From CAZRNB01 sp964601355 (GTDB lineage: Bacteria > Planctomycetota > Phycisphaerae > Sedimentisphaerales > Anaerobacaceae): a DNA stretch of 25,683 nt. Shown here in pieces: positions 15,784 through 23,434 of this stretch. Position 1 is the stretch's first letter; every line of letters begins with the position of its first letter. The stretch covers positions 1 to 25,683 of the forward strand of contig CAZRNB010000033.1 in NCBI GenBank assembly GCA_964601355.1, written 5' to 3'. Below the pieces are notes generated by a model. The model was given only the letters and a program-made list of their open reading frames with translations. It was not told where the DNA came from and did not search any database. Both the position numbers and the translations under genes were made by a program.

Positions 15784-17301
15784 GTGACGAATACAAAGTC
15801 AAAACTAACATTTTGTTACGTGTGTATCCTTGTCTGTGCCCTTGTGCTTTACGTCATTAGTTGTGCTCCGGGGCTTTTGTGGCAGGATAGCGGGCTTATC
15901 CAGTATCGCGTCTGGCATAATGATATAGAAGGATTTCTTGGACTGGCTCTTTCTCATCCGCTGTTTTACATATTAGCGATCGGCGCGAAATATCTGCCGC
16001 TGGGCGAATTTACTTATAGGATTAACCTGGTCTCAGCAATCGCAGGGGCAGTGACGGCAGCGAATTTATTTCTGCTCATACGGCTGTGGCTGGGCAAAAA
16101 TTTCCCGGCAATCGTTGCGGCTGTCACTTTAGCTTTATCTCATACATTCTGGTTTCATGCCGGCGTTATCGAGACATATACATTATGGTCGGCCCTATTT
16201 ACCGCGGAATTGATAATGCTGCTGCAGTATGCAAAAAATGGGCAGGCAGCTTATTTATACTGGCTGGGTTTGCTAAACGGCCTTGCACTTGCCGTTCATA
16301 ATCTCGCTTTGATACCTCTTTTTTGTTATTTTGCGTTTTGTATCGTTTTAACAATTAAAAAGAATATTCGCTTTCGTGACTTGTTGATTATTGCTCTGTT
16401 GTGGATCATCGGTGCTTTGCCTTATGAGTATTTGATAATCAGGCAACTAATTCAGACCGGTAACGTCAGCGAGACGTTGGCTTCCGCTGCTTTTGGAGCA
16501 CGTTGGCAGGAAGCGGTTCTTAATATTTCTTTAAGTGCAGGAACTGTAATAGAAAATCTGCTGTTTATTTTATTGAATTTTCCCACGCCTAATTTTCTGC
16601 TGTTCTTTGCAGGATTTTCTGTGTTATTTAAGGCGTCGCCGAGCCGGGATTTTAGAAATGTTTTGATAGCTTTGTTTGCGCTATATTTCATTTTCGCATT
16701 TCGATATACCGTGCCTGACAGGTTCGCTTTTTTCATGCCGTTTTACTGTCTGGTCTCGGTTTTTGTAGGTCTTGGGGCATATTTCCTGCAGGAGAAGATG
16801 GGCTGTAAGGTTCTTTCGTGTTTTATTTTGATTTTCTGTTTTTTGCCTGTTGGTATTTATGCGTCTGTGCCAAAATTGGCGGAGAAGATGCGGTTTAATC
16901 TTGGAACAAGAAATAATGTCCCTTATCGCAATGATTATAAGTATTTCTTGCAGCCGTGGAAGACCGGCTATAAAGGAGCCGAGCGTTTTGCCAATGAGGC
17001 TCTCAATGCCGTGGAAAGCGATGCCGTTATTTTTGCAGACAGCACCACCGTTGCCCCGCTTTTATTGATGCAGGAGGTTGCAGGAAGGCGTCCGGATGTA
17101 AAGGTTGTTTCCGGTATTGTAAGCAGCAGGAATGCACCGTGTTGTAATGAGGATACAATTGAGCAATTACTAACTGAAAGACCTATATATGTTATCTCAC
17201 GGCAGGCCGGATACTGTCCGAAATTCATTCTTGATAATTATGATTTAGTGCCGGCAGGTCTTTTATGGCGGGTAATTAAGCGGGCGAGGAGTAGCGGATA
17301 A
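15784..17301 (+). CDS. DUF2723-type multi-pass membrane protein (putative GT-C glycosyltransferase)
   Basis: A 505-residue integral membrane protein with about ten hydrophobic segments and a soluble C-terminal domain of about 130 residues. The early loop 'LLWQDSGLIQYRVW' followed by 'LALSHPLFYILAIG', and later 'ALSHTFWFHAGVIETYTLWS', match the pattern of DUF2723/TMEM260-like proteins, a GT-C-fold family with members that transfer lipid-linked sugars. In this cluster it may transfer a sugar on the outer face of the membrane; the donor and acceptor are unknown. The frame is open upstream to 15676 through hairpin element A, but GTG 15784, after the element, is the most plausible start; no strong ribosome site is visible, so the start is uncertain. 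Confidence 0.8.
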   Translation: MTNTKSKLTFCYVCILVCALVLYVISCAPGLLWQDSGLIQYRVWHNDIEGFLGLALSHPLFYILAIGAKYLPLGEFTYRINLVSAIAGAVTAANLFLLIRLWLGKNFPAIVAAVTLALSHTFWFHAGVIETYTLWSALFTAELIMLLQYAKNGQAAYLYWLGLLNGLALAVHNLALIPLFCYFAFCIVLTIKKNIRFRDLLIIALLWIIGALPYEYLIIRQLIQTGNVSETLASAAFGARWQEAVLNISLSAGTVIENLLFILLNFPTPNFLLFFAGFSVLFKASPSRDFRNVLIALFALYFIFAFRYTVPDRFAFFMPFYCLVSVFVGLGAYFLQEKMGCKVLSCFILIFCFLPVGIYASVPKLAEKMRFNLGTRNNVPYRNDYKYFLQPWKTGYKGAERFANEALNAVESDAVIFADSTTVAPLLLMQEVAGRRPDVKVVSGIVSSRNAPCCNEDTIEQLLTERPIYVISRQAGYCPKFILDNYDLVPAGLLWRVIKRARSSG

Positions 17302-17304
17302 ATT

Positions 17305-17329
17305 GTTTAGCCGTCGCCGGCACGGCGAC
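17305..17329. repeat. Half-element or scar of paired-hairpin family
   Basis: TTTAGCC followed by a hairpin (GTCGCCG at 17313-17319 with CGGCGAC at 17323-17329) resembles the right half of the paired-hairpin elements but with different stem bases. It lies in the 64-bp gap between the DUF2723-type gene and the flippase gene. Confidence 0.4.
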
Positions 17330-17365
17330 AGTCAAGTAACAAATACCACTCACAAATAAGTACGT

Positions 17366-18919
17366 ATGAATGAGCAATATACAACAACGTCCAGGAAGCT
17401 GATCTACAATACGATTTCCAATGTAGTGACGTTTTTAAGCAATGCGTTAATATCTTTTTTCCTGATCCCGTTCTTTCTCGGCAGGCTCGGCGAGGTCCGA
17501 TGCGGCGTATGGTTTCTGATCGGCGGCACGCTCTTTCGCTATGCGGCAATGCTCAGTCTTGGACTGAATAGCTCGATAAACAGGTACATCCCGGTCTTCC
17601 TGGCGAAAAACGACGAAGATGGTGTTCGACGCGTAGTCAGCACGTCCTTCTTTTTTTTCTCGATAGTTGGTGTTGTGCTTGCGGTATCCAGTGTAGTGAT
17701 ATATTGGTATGTTGGCTCATGGTTTGCTATTGAGCCGGCATTATTGAATACTGCTGAGCTGCTGGTGCTGGTGGTTGGATTTTCTTTTGCCGTTGCCATG
17801 CCTTTGCAGCCTGCGACAGCGATTTTGAGCGGCCTGCAGCGGTTCGATGTCATCAACATGGCAATGCTCATCACGCTGTTTCTGCGTACGATATTGCTGG
17901 TGGTGCTGCTGTTGCGAGGCTATGGCCTAATCACGATGGGGCTTATATGGGGATTAAGTGAAGTTGTGCTGAGAGTAATACATTCTATTTTTGCCAGGAA
18001 ATTCTTGACCACAAAGTTTTTGTCTTTTGCAAACGTAGATTTCGGACTTTTGAAAGAGATGCTGTCTTATGGAATAAATACTTTTTTATATACGGCATCT
18101 GTGATTATAGTCTATAAGGCAAGCAGTATTGTAGTCGGCATATATATGGATACTGCGCAGGTAAGCCGATTTGAGGTTGCGGCGGCAGGCGTTTTATTGT
18201 TATCGCAGACTCTGCAGGCGTTCACGGCGGCGATAAAACCGGCTGTAAGCGACCTCGACGCCAGGGGCGACCATCAGCGTATTAAGGAAATATCTTTTCT
18301 TTCTCAAAAATATAGTCTTCTGCTGATAATTCCAATCGGTTGTTTCCTGATAGTGATGAGCAGAGAGCTTCTGCAGGTTTGGGTAGGCGAGGAATTTGGC
18401 AGCCCTGGTGTAATCAATACGATGAGTGTCGTGCTTATCATCCTGACGGCGGCTCACTGTTTATTGTTGGCACAACATAGCAATTTTCTGGTGCTGGTTG
18501 GCAGGGGACAACATAGAATCTTTGGCATTCTCGCGGCGTTAACGGCAATAGTTTGTGTATCAGCCTCTATTGTTTCATTGAAAGTGCTTAATTGGGGATT
18601 GATTGGTATAGCCTGGTCTAATTTGCTGCCGATGGCGATTGTGTCCGGCGTAATCCTGCCGATATATTTCAACCGGAAAATGCGGATTTCTGCGATGGAG
18701 AGCATTCAAAATGTCTGGCAGCCGGCTTTGCGGGGCTCGTTCCCGGCCGTAGCCGTGATAATAGTATGGGAGTATCTTTCTCCACCGGATTGCTGGCTTG
18801 AAATTTTGGGTGTGGTAATTTCCGCGGCAGCTTTGACTCTTTTGGGCAGCTGGTTTTTAAGTTTGAAAGAGATTGAGCGGAAACGAATTGCCAGTATGGT
18901 TCTTGGAACACAAGTATAG
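17366..18919 (+). CDS. Polysaccharide flippase, Wzx/MATE-like
   Basis: A 517-residue integral membrane protein with about 12-14 hydrophobic segments, the usual size and layout of the MOP superfamily polysaccharide exporters that move undecaprenyl-linked repeat units across the inner membrane. The N-terminus 'RKLIYNTISNVVTFLSNALISFFLIPFFLGRLGEVRCGVW' pattern (short amphipathic start, first helix, 'PFFLGRLG' loop) and the 'LGLNSSINRYIP' block are typical of this family. There is no catalytic motif to check. Together with the Wzy/WaaL-like protein at 20587 it points to a Wzx/Wzy-type assembly route. A hairpin element (copy B) begins about 20 bp after the stop. Confidence 0.9.
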   Translation: MNEQYTTTSRKLIYNTISNVVTFLSNALISFFLIPFFLGRLGEVRCGVWFLIGGTLFRYAAMLSLGLNSSINRYIPVFLAKNDEDGVRRVVSTSFFFFSIVGVVLAVSSVVIYWYVGSWFAIEPALLNTAELLVLVVGFSFAVAMPLQPATAILSGLQRFDVINMAMLITLFLRTILLVVLLLRGYGLITMGLIWGLSEVVLRVIHSIFARKFLTTKFLSFANVDFGLLKEMLSYGINTFLYTASVIIVYKASSIVVGIYMDTAQVSRFEVAAAGVLLLSQTLQAFTAAIKPAVSDLDARGDHQRIKEISFLSQKYSLLLIIPIGCFLIVMSRELLQVWVGEEFGSPGVINTMSVVLIILTAAHCLLLAQHSNFLVLVGRGQHRIFGILAALTAIVCVSASIVSLKVLNWGLIGIAWSNLLPMAIVSGVILPIYFNRKMRISAMESIQNVWQPALRGSFPAVAVIIVWEYLSPPDCWLEILGVVISAAALTLLGSWFLSLKEIERKRIASMVLGTQV

Positions 18920-18938
18920 GTCGGGCGGCAGTGTGAAG

Positions 18939-19003
18939 AAAACCCCACGTGAAACGTGGGGCTAAGTATTTTTTATTTAGCCCCGTGTTTTACACTGGGT
19001 TTT
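18939..19003. repeat. Paired-hairpin element, copy B
   Basis: Outer inverted ends are AAAACCC at 18939-18945 and GGGTTTT at 18997-19003. Hairpin 1 is CCCCACGT-GAA-ACGTGGGG (18943-18961), identical to that of copy D. The central arms GGGGCTAA (18958-18965) and TTAGCCCC (18977-18984) can pair with each other. Hairpin 2 (CCCCGTGT...ACACTGGG) has one mismatch. It lies between the flippase and methyltransferase genes. Confidence 0.88.
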
Positions 19004-19021
19004 GCGGTATGACATCGGGAC

Positions 19022-19774
19022 ATGACAAAAGAGTATTCCTACAGAGAATCTCATAAGTATTCGGCCAAAGGTGGCGAGTATGAGGCGTACTATCAAACCC
19101 AGCCATGGGAGAGATTTCTTTGGGCGCGTGAGAGGGACATTATCATACAGATTTTAGAGAAATACTTTACGGGACGGGACATTCATTTGCTCGATTTCGC
19201 CTGTGGGACCGGACGTATAACAAGCTTCCTGGAGGACCGCGTAACGACGGCGACGGGTGTTGATGTATCCGCCTCTATGCTGGCAATTGCCCGTGAGAAA
19301 CTTAAAAAGACGGAAATAGTCGAGGCTGATATAACTGTTGACAGCGTGTTTGAAGGAAGAAAGTTTAATCTAATCACGGCCTTTAGGTTTTTTGTCAATG
19401 CGGAGCCGTCTTTACGTTCGGCTGCGATGAAAGCGCTTGCAAGATTGCTTTCTGAAGACGGCTTTTTTATTTTTAACAATCACCAAAGCTGTGGCTCACC
19501 CTGGATTAAGCTGCTCCATAAGCATCATCAGATGAAAAATTCACAAGGCATATTCAATGTAATGACTATAGACGAAATGAAAAGGCTTGTTGAAGGGGTA
19601 GGGATGAAGCTGGTTGAGCTTTATCCCGCGGGATTTTTTCATCCGCCGAAGATTGAGCTTCCAATGACGATAACCGGTGCAATTGAGAAACTCTGCTGCA
19701 AGTTCAAGTCTCTTGCTCGATTTTCCGAAAGTCCTATTGCCGTGTGCAGTTGGAGTGATAGTCTGAGAAGATGA
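19022..19774 (+). CDS. Class I SAM-dependent methyltransferase
   Basis: A 250-residue cytoplasmic methyltransferase. Motif I 'LLDFACGTGRITSFL' (about residues 56-70) binds S-adenosylmethionine. 'TGVDVSASMLAIAREKL' is the motif II region with the acidic residue that contacts the ribose, and 'FNLITAFRFFVNAEP' follows as post-motif. The substrate is unknown; within a polysaccharide cluster it probably methylates a sugar or a phosphate cap. Its stop codon overlaps the next start (ATGA at 19771-19774), so it is translationally coupled to an APH-fold kinase. The order methyltransferase then kinase recalls the two domains of the E. coli O-antigen chain terminator WbdD, an analogy only. Confidence 0.9.
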   Translation: MTKEYSYRESHKYSAKGGEYEAYYQTQPWERFLWARERDIIIQILEKYFTGRDIHLLDFACGTGRITSFLEDRVTTATGVDVSASMLAIAREKLKKTEIVEADITVDSVFEGRKFNLITAFRFFVNAEPSLRSAAMKALARLLSEDGFFIFNNHQSCGSPWIKLLHKHHQMKNSQGIFNVMTIDEMKRLVEGVGMKLVELYPAGFFHPPKIELPMTITGAIEKLCCKFKSLARFSESPIAVCSWSDSLRR

Positions 19775-20571
19775 TTGATGTTCAGAGAAGATCATTGATA
19801 GAATTCGCGGCTGGTTCGGTACGTAAGGTCGGCGACGCTTCCTTGCTGGCTGTCGAGGCAACCAAAACCGTCCGGGCAGGTGAAATCGGCAGAGAAAGCG
19901 GCTTGTTCTATGTCCCGCGAGTTTTAGACTTTGACCGGGACAAAGGCGTGCTTGAATTGGAACGGCTCAAGGGTTTGGTGACATTGCTGCAATTGGCGAT
20001 TGATAAAGACGCACGTTTGCTTGAATTGACAAATAGAGCCGGACGAGCGCTGGCTGTCATTCATGAGCAATTGGTTCTGCCTGATAAGATAAAGTGCCGG
20101 CTTCCACCTGACTGGATGACTTCCGATGCCGCGAGTAGTGCGGATCAAAATGTTTTTATTCATGGTGATTATGCAAGTGTTAACGTATGTATTCACGAAG
20201 CGTCAGGGAGGCTTGTCATATTAGACTGGTCAACGGCGCCGATTATGGGAAGAGATCCCACCTTTGGCAGTAGATATTTTGATCTTCTTTGGTTTGTCGC
20301 ATGCATGTTTCGTGGTGCGCCTGGCATGAGGTGCCTAAACTGGGATGCTGAGGATGTGGCTGATGTATTTCTGAGAAGCTATGTGAATCACAGCTCACAA
20401 GATATTTCCAACGGCTTCAAAGATTATCTGTCGAAGATATGCCGACTGCAGAAACAGATGATATGGTTTCTTGCGGGTCGAAAATCGCCGGCCAAAGCCG
20501 CAGCTTATATATGCTTCCAGATGATTTTATACGCTCGTTTTTATAGATTTCTGCACAATTGTGATTTATGA
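19771..20571 (+). CDS. APH-fold phosphotransferase (sugar or glycan kinase-like)
   Basis: A 266-residue protein of the aminoglycoside/choline kinase-like fold. The catalytic loop 'HGDYASVN' (His131, Asp133, Asn138) and the metal-binding Asp152 in 'ILDWS' are intact, so it is likely an active kinase. Upstream, 'ELERLKG' resembles the hinge region. The N-terminal lobe is short and divergent, and no clear glycine-rich loop is seen. The substrate is unknown; position in the cluster suggests a sugar, lipid-linked intermediate or glycan end rather than an antibiotic. Start ATG 19771 overlaps the methyltransferase stop by four bases, strong evidence that the two proteins are made together. Confidence 0.85.
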   Translation: MIDVQRRSLIEFAAGSVRKVGDASLLAVEATKTVRAGEIGRESGLFYVPRVLDFDRDKGVLELERLKGLVTLLQLAIDKDARLLELTNRAGRALAVIHEQLVLPDKIKCRLPPDWMTSDAASSADQNVFIHGDYASVNVCIHEASGRLVILDWSTAPIMGRDPTFGSRYFDLLWFVACMFRGAPGMRCLNWDAEDVADVFLRSYVNHSSQDISNGFKDYLSKICRLQKQMIWFLAGRKSPAKAAAYICFQMILYARFYRFLHNCDL

Positions 20572-20586
20572 GAATGGAAGTTAGGT

Positions 20587-22023
20587 ATGTATGCCGGGTA
20601 TGAAAATACAATAAGCCAAGGGGATTTGCTTTACGACGAGAATTCGCGGTCATCCGATATTCAATTACCGCCGGTGATGAATATTCTGCTTCTTGCGATT
20701 TGGGTTGTGATTTCTTTGATTGGCTTAGCCGTAATATTTCTGGGTAAAAAACCAGTCGCCGGTATCGTGATAATTGCGGTGCCCACGTTTATCGGCATGG
20801 TCATTAAGCCGACTTTTGCCCTTTGCACTCTAATGATGTTGCTGCCAACGGGTGCTGGTATCGGCGCAGCACAGGATTTCAGCCTTGACCGGGGTGTGGG
20901 CTTGGCCGTAGCGGCCAGCTTTGTGTTGAATCTGCTTATGACTCATCCCAGGCTGCGCCTCGGCAATAAGGTGTTATGGGTGTTTGTTCTATATACAATG
21001 TGGGTGTTTTTAGCGTCGCTGGCGGCACCTTATTTGGCGCTCGAATTGCGGCGAGCATTCACCCAGGTACAGCTTTTAGCGCTTACTTTTATAGTATATT
21101 GGATTCTGCATACAAATGACTGGAAAACTTTCCAATGGGCTTTAAGGGCTTATGTGCTCGGTACATTAGGCATGATTGCATTGGCAGTGATAACCGGAGC
21201 GGCAATAAGGTCGGTTGACGAGACTTCCGAAGCCAGATTCTCCGCCACCGCCGGTCAGGCGATTGATGCTAATATGCTGGCGAGCCTGGTTTGTTTGGCT
21301 TTTTTGGCCGCCATTTATTTATTTGCCCGTGACAAAAAATTATTATGGCGAATAGTATATCTAATCTCGATGTTAGTTCTGCCGATAATGCTGCTCAAGA
21401 TTGGCTCTCGTGGCGCTTTGATATCGCTGGTATTTACAATGTTGTCGCCACTGCTATTTGTGCGGCAGGTTTTGTATAGACCGGCGCTGGCGGTGCTGGT
21501 GCTCATGGTTATTCTGTTAGCTTCCATCTCGGCTGGATTTGTTGTAAGCCGAGGAGGTCTGGAAAGTGGCGTCTCAGAGCGGTTGACGGACATGTACCGT
21601 GCGGAGGAAGCTGTCGATTATAGAATGATGCCGATCAGTCAGGCTCTGCGATGTGCCGTGACAAAGCCGATGGGAACGAGCTATTATGGCTGGTTCGAGT
21701 ATAGCGGGCTACGAATCATACCGCATAATGACTTCTTTTTGGCTCTCGGTATCTACGGGCTGCCTGCAGCGGGACTTTTTGTGTTTTTCGTGATTATGCT
21801 GATGCTTACGATCAGGCGAATCCCGCTGGGCTGGGAGAAGCTGTATGCAAGAGCGATCTTGACGTTTTTGTTATTCATGGGGCTGGACGTCCCGCAGCTT
21901 TACCAGAAACACTTCTGGATATTTCTGGTGTTTGTAATGGCTGGCGAGCGGATGGCCACATACTTCACGCCGCTGGAAGATGAGCTTGATGTTGAAGCCA
22001 CGATGGAAGAAACCCCCGAATAA
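20587..22023 (+). CDS. O-antigen ligase/polymerase family membrane protein (Wzy/WaaL-like)
   Basis: A 478-residue integral membrane protein with about 11-12 hydrophobic segments and a large periplasmic loop between about residues 320 and 390. 'KIGSRGALISL' before the late helices and 'PHNDFFLALGIYGLPAAGLF' after the loop are the signature of the O-antigen ligase/polymerase family, which joins lipid-linked repeat units or transfers the chain to an acceptor. Ligase and polymerase cannot be separated by sequence. The C-terminal tail is acidic ('EDELDVEATMEETPE'). Its last codons and the TAA stop (22021-22023) lie in the first hairpin of element C, the stop being in the loop. The start follows a GGAAG purine run 15 bp after the kinase gene. 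Confidence 0.9.
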   Translation: MYAGYENTISQGDLLYDENSRSSDIQLPPVMNILLLAIWVVISLIGLAVIFLGKKPVAGIVIIAVPTFIGMVIKPTFALCTLMMLLPTGAGIGAAQDFSLDRGVGLAVAASFVLNLLMTHPRLRLGNKVLWVFVLYTMWVFLASLAAPYLALELRRAFTQVQLLALTFIVYWILHTNDWKTFQWALRAYVLGTLGMIALAVITGAAIRSVDETSEARFSATAGQAIDANMLASLVCLAFLAAIYLFARDKKLLWRIVYLISMLVLPIMLLKIGSRGALISLVFTMLSPLLFVRQVLYRPALAVLVLMVILLASISAGFVVSRGGLESGVSERLTDMYRAEEAVDYRMMPISQALRCAVTKPMGTSYYGWFEYSGLRIIPHNDFFLALGIYGLPAAGLFVFFVIMLMLTIRRIPLGWEKLYARAILTFLLFMGLDVPQLYQKHFWIFLVFVMAGERMATYFTPLEDELDVEATMEETPE

Positions 22024-22076
22024 ATTTGGGGGCTGAATATTGCGCATTATTTAACCCCGCGATTTTATTGTGGGGT
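22011..22076. repeat. Paired-hairpin element, copy C
   Basis: Hairpin 1 is CCCCCGAA/TTTGGGGG (22013-22020 with 22025-22032), with the upstream gene's TAA in the loop. Hairpin 2 is CCCCGCGA/TTGTGGGG (22055-22062 with 22068-22075). Between them is the GCTGAATATT...TATTTAACCCC centre. Three base pairs in the two stems are G-T, that is G-U in rightward RNA. The element fills the gap between the ligase-like gene and the first GT4 gene. Confidence 0.85.
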
Positions 22077-22093
22077 CTGAAAAGATTTTGCAG

Positions 22094-23311
22094 ATGCACA
22101 TAGCTATGGTGACAGTTTTTCCAGCCGAGAGCGACCATATTGATGGCGGCGTTGCCGGCGTAGCGAAATACATCGCTGATGAGCTTGTAAAGCATCCTGA
22201 CGTGAAGCTGACCATTGTCGTTCCGAAAGGCACCACTGGAGAAACTGTTTGTGAGCAATGGTCTGTACGACAAGGGATGAGGGACGAGAGACGACAGACG
22301 ACGGACGAGATTTCTTCGTCCATCGTTCATCATCCGTCGTCCTTCATTTATCGGGTTGGTAAAAAACCTCTGTGGAGTTTCTTGCCTGGAACATTGTACG
22401 ATATTTTTGCAGGCAAACGGCAGATAAAATCTCTTTTAGGACAAATCAATCCAGACGTTGTTCATTTTCAGAACGATACCTTTCTGGCAGCAAACTGTCA
22501 GTATCCGCACGTTCTGACAATCCATGGAATTGTGGAAAGAGATGCAATGTGGGATAGCCGCTGGGGCGTCCTTCGTTGGCTTAAATGGCTGCTTCTAAAG
22601 CTGACCGAGGATTATGGCCGTCTCCGAGCTCCATACGTTATCCTGATAAGCGATTACGTCAGGAAATTCCTGCCGGTGAATCATATTCGCAAAACATGGC
22701 TTATCGATAATCCCATTGCGGATTCCTACTTTGGTGCCGATTGGCAATTTGAGCCCGGCAGAATATTTTGCTGCGGCAGGATCAGGCCGTTAAAAAATAT
22801 TGCTGGCATGATAAAGGCGTTTGCTATTATTGAAAAACGTTTCGCAAATGCTCAGCTTCGCATCGCAGGAAGTACCGAGCCTGCATATCTTAGGGGATGT
22901 CAGCAAGAGGTAAAGGCTGATAACCTGGGTGACTGTGTACACTTTCTTGGAAATCTTAGTATCAAGGAAATTCAATTCGAGCTGTCAAAGGCAAATTGTT
23001 TGGTGATTCCCTCTTTCCAGGAAAATGCGCCGCTATCTGTTGCCGAGGCAATGGCTGCAGGTGTCCCTGTGGTTGGCTCGAGAGTCGGCGGTATTCCGGA
23101 AATGATTGAGGAAGGCAAAACCGGACTTTTAGTTGATCCTTATGATATAAATGATATTGCCGAAGCGATTTTAAAAATACTTTCAGATCAAACGCTGGCC
23201 AGGTCTATGAGCCGGCGGGCTAAACAGATTGCACAACAGCGTTTTATGGCATCGGCCGTATGTAAAAAAACATTGCAGGTTTATGAGGAAATTTTATCAA
23301 ACCCCACGTGA
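22094..23311 (+). CDS. GT4-family glycosyltransferase with in-frame repeat insertion
   Basis: A 405-residue retaining GT-B glycosyltransferase that would add a sugar from an NDP-sugar donor to a lipid-linked glycan at the inner membrane. The C-terminal donor domain is typical: 'IFCCGRIRPLKNIAGMIKAF', then the E-x7-E motif in 'QENAPLSVAEAMAAGVPVV', then 'GGIPEMIEEGKTGLLV'. The N-domain has 'HFQNDTFLAA' and 'LTIHGI'. Codons for about 'RQGMRDERRQTTDEISS' to 'VHHPSSFIY' lie in a heptad inverted array (22275-22349) that keeps the frame; the region looks like extra sequence in the N-domain. Its last codons (NPT) and stop come from a truncated hairpin element. ATG 22094 is chosen because upstream GTG 22070 lies in element C. 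Confidence 0.88.
   Translation: MHIAMVTVFPAESDHIDGGVAGVAKYIADELVKHPDVKLTIVVPKGTTGETVCEQWSVRQGMRDERRQTTDEISSSIVHHPSSFIYRVGKKPLWSFLPGTLYDIFAGKRQIKSLLGQINPDVVHFQNDTFLAANCQYPHVLTIHGIVERDAMWDSRWGVLRWLKWLLLKLTEDYGRLRAPYVILISDYVRKFLPVNHIRKTWLIDNPIADSYFGADWQFEPGRIFCCGRIRPLKNIAGMIKAFAIIEKRFANAQLRIAGSTEPAYLRGCQQEVKADNLGDCVHFLGNLSIKEIQFELSKANCLVIPSFQENAPLSVAEAMAAGVPVVGSRVGGIPEMIEEGKTGLLVDPYDINDIAEAILKILSDQTLARSMSRRAKQIAQQRFMASAVCKKTLQVYEEILSNPT
22275..22349. repeat. Heptad inverted-array repeat, GGACGAN family, inside a GT4 gene
   Basis: Five left-arm heptads (GGATGAG, GGACGAG, AGACGAC, AGACGAC, GGACGAG at 22275-22309) are followed after 5 nt by right-arm heptads in complement orientation (TTCGTCC, ATCGTTC, ATCATCC, GTCGTCC, TTCATTT at 22315-22349). 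It lies wholly within the coding sequence of the glycosyltransferase at 22094-23311 without breaking the frame. GGACGA at 22303-22308 can pair with TCGTCC at 22316-22321 at the tip. Confidence 0.88.
23301..23311. repeat. Truncated paired-hairpin element (copy E)
   Basis: ACCCCACGTGA is identical to the first 11 bases of the hairpin-1 region in copies B and D; the rest is missing. The final TGA is the stop codon of the GT4 gene. The bases that follow (ACGATTATG at 23311-23319) also occur directly after copy D, at the start of the last gene (24447-24455), which suggests a shared history. Confidence 0.55.
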
Positions 23312-23323
23312 CGATTATGTACG

Positions 23324-23403
23324 AAGTGACTAAAGTGTAAAGTGCCTAAAGTGCCTAAAATTATAAATTAACTTTAGTTCACTTTAGCTCACTTTAGTCA
23401 CTT
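23324..23403. repeat. TAAAGTGCC-family inverted array, copy 3
   Basis: The ends are a perfect 14-bp inverted repeat: AAGTGACTAAAGTG at 23324-23337 and CACTTTAGTCACTT at 23390-23403. Inside are tandem GTGCCTAAA units (left) and ACTTTAGNTC units (right), with an AT-rich centre. It fills the gap between the first GT4 gene and the second methyltransferase gene. Confidence 0.9.
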
Positions 23404-23434
23404 ATAACTTTTATATTTTAAACGAATTTTTGAT

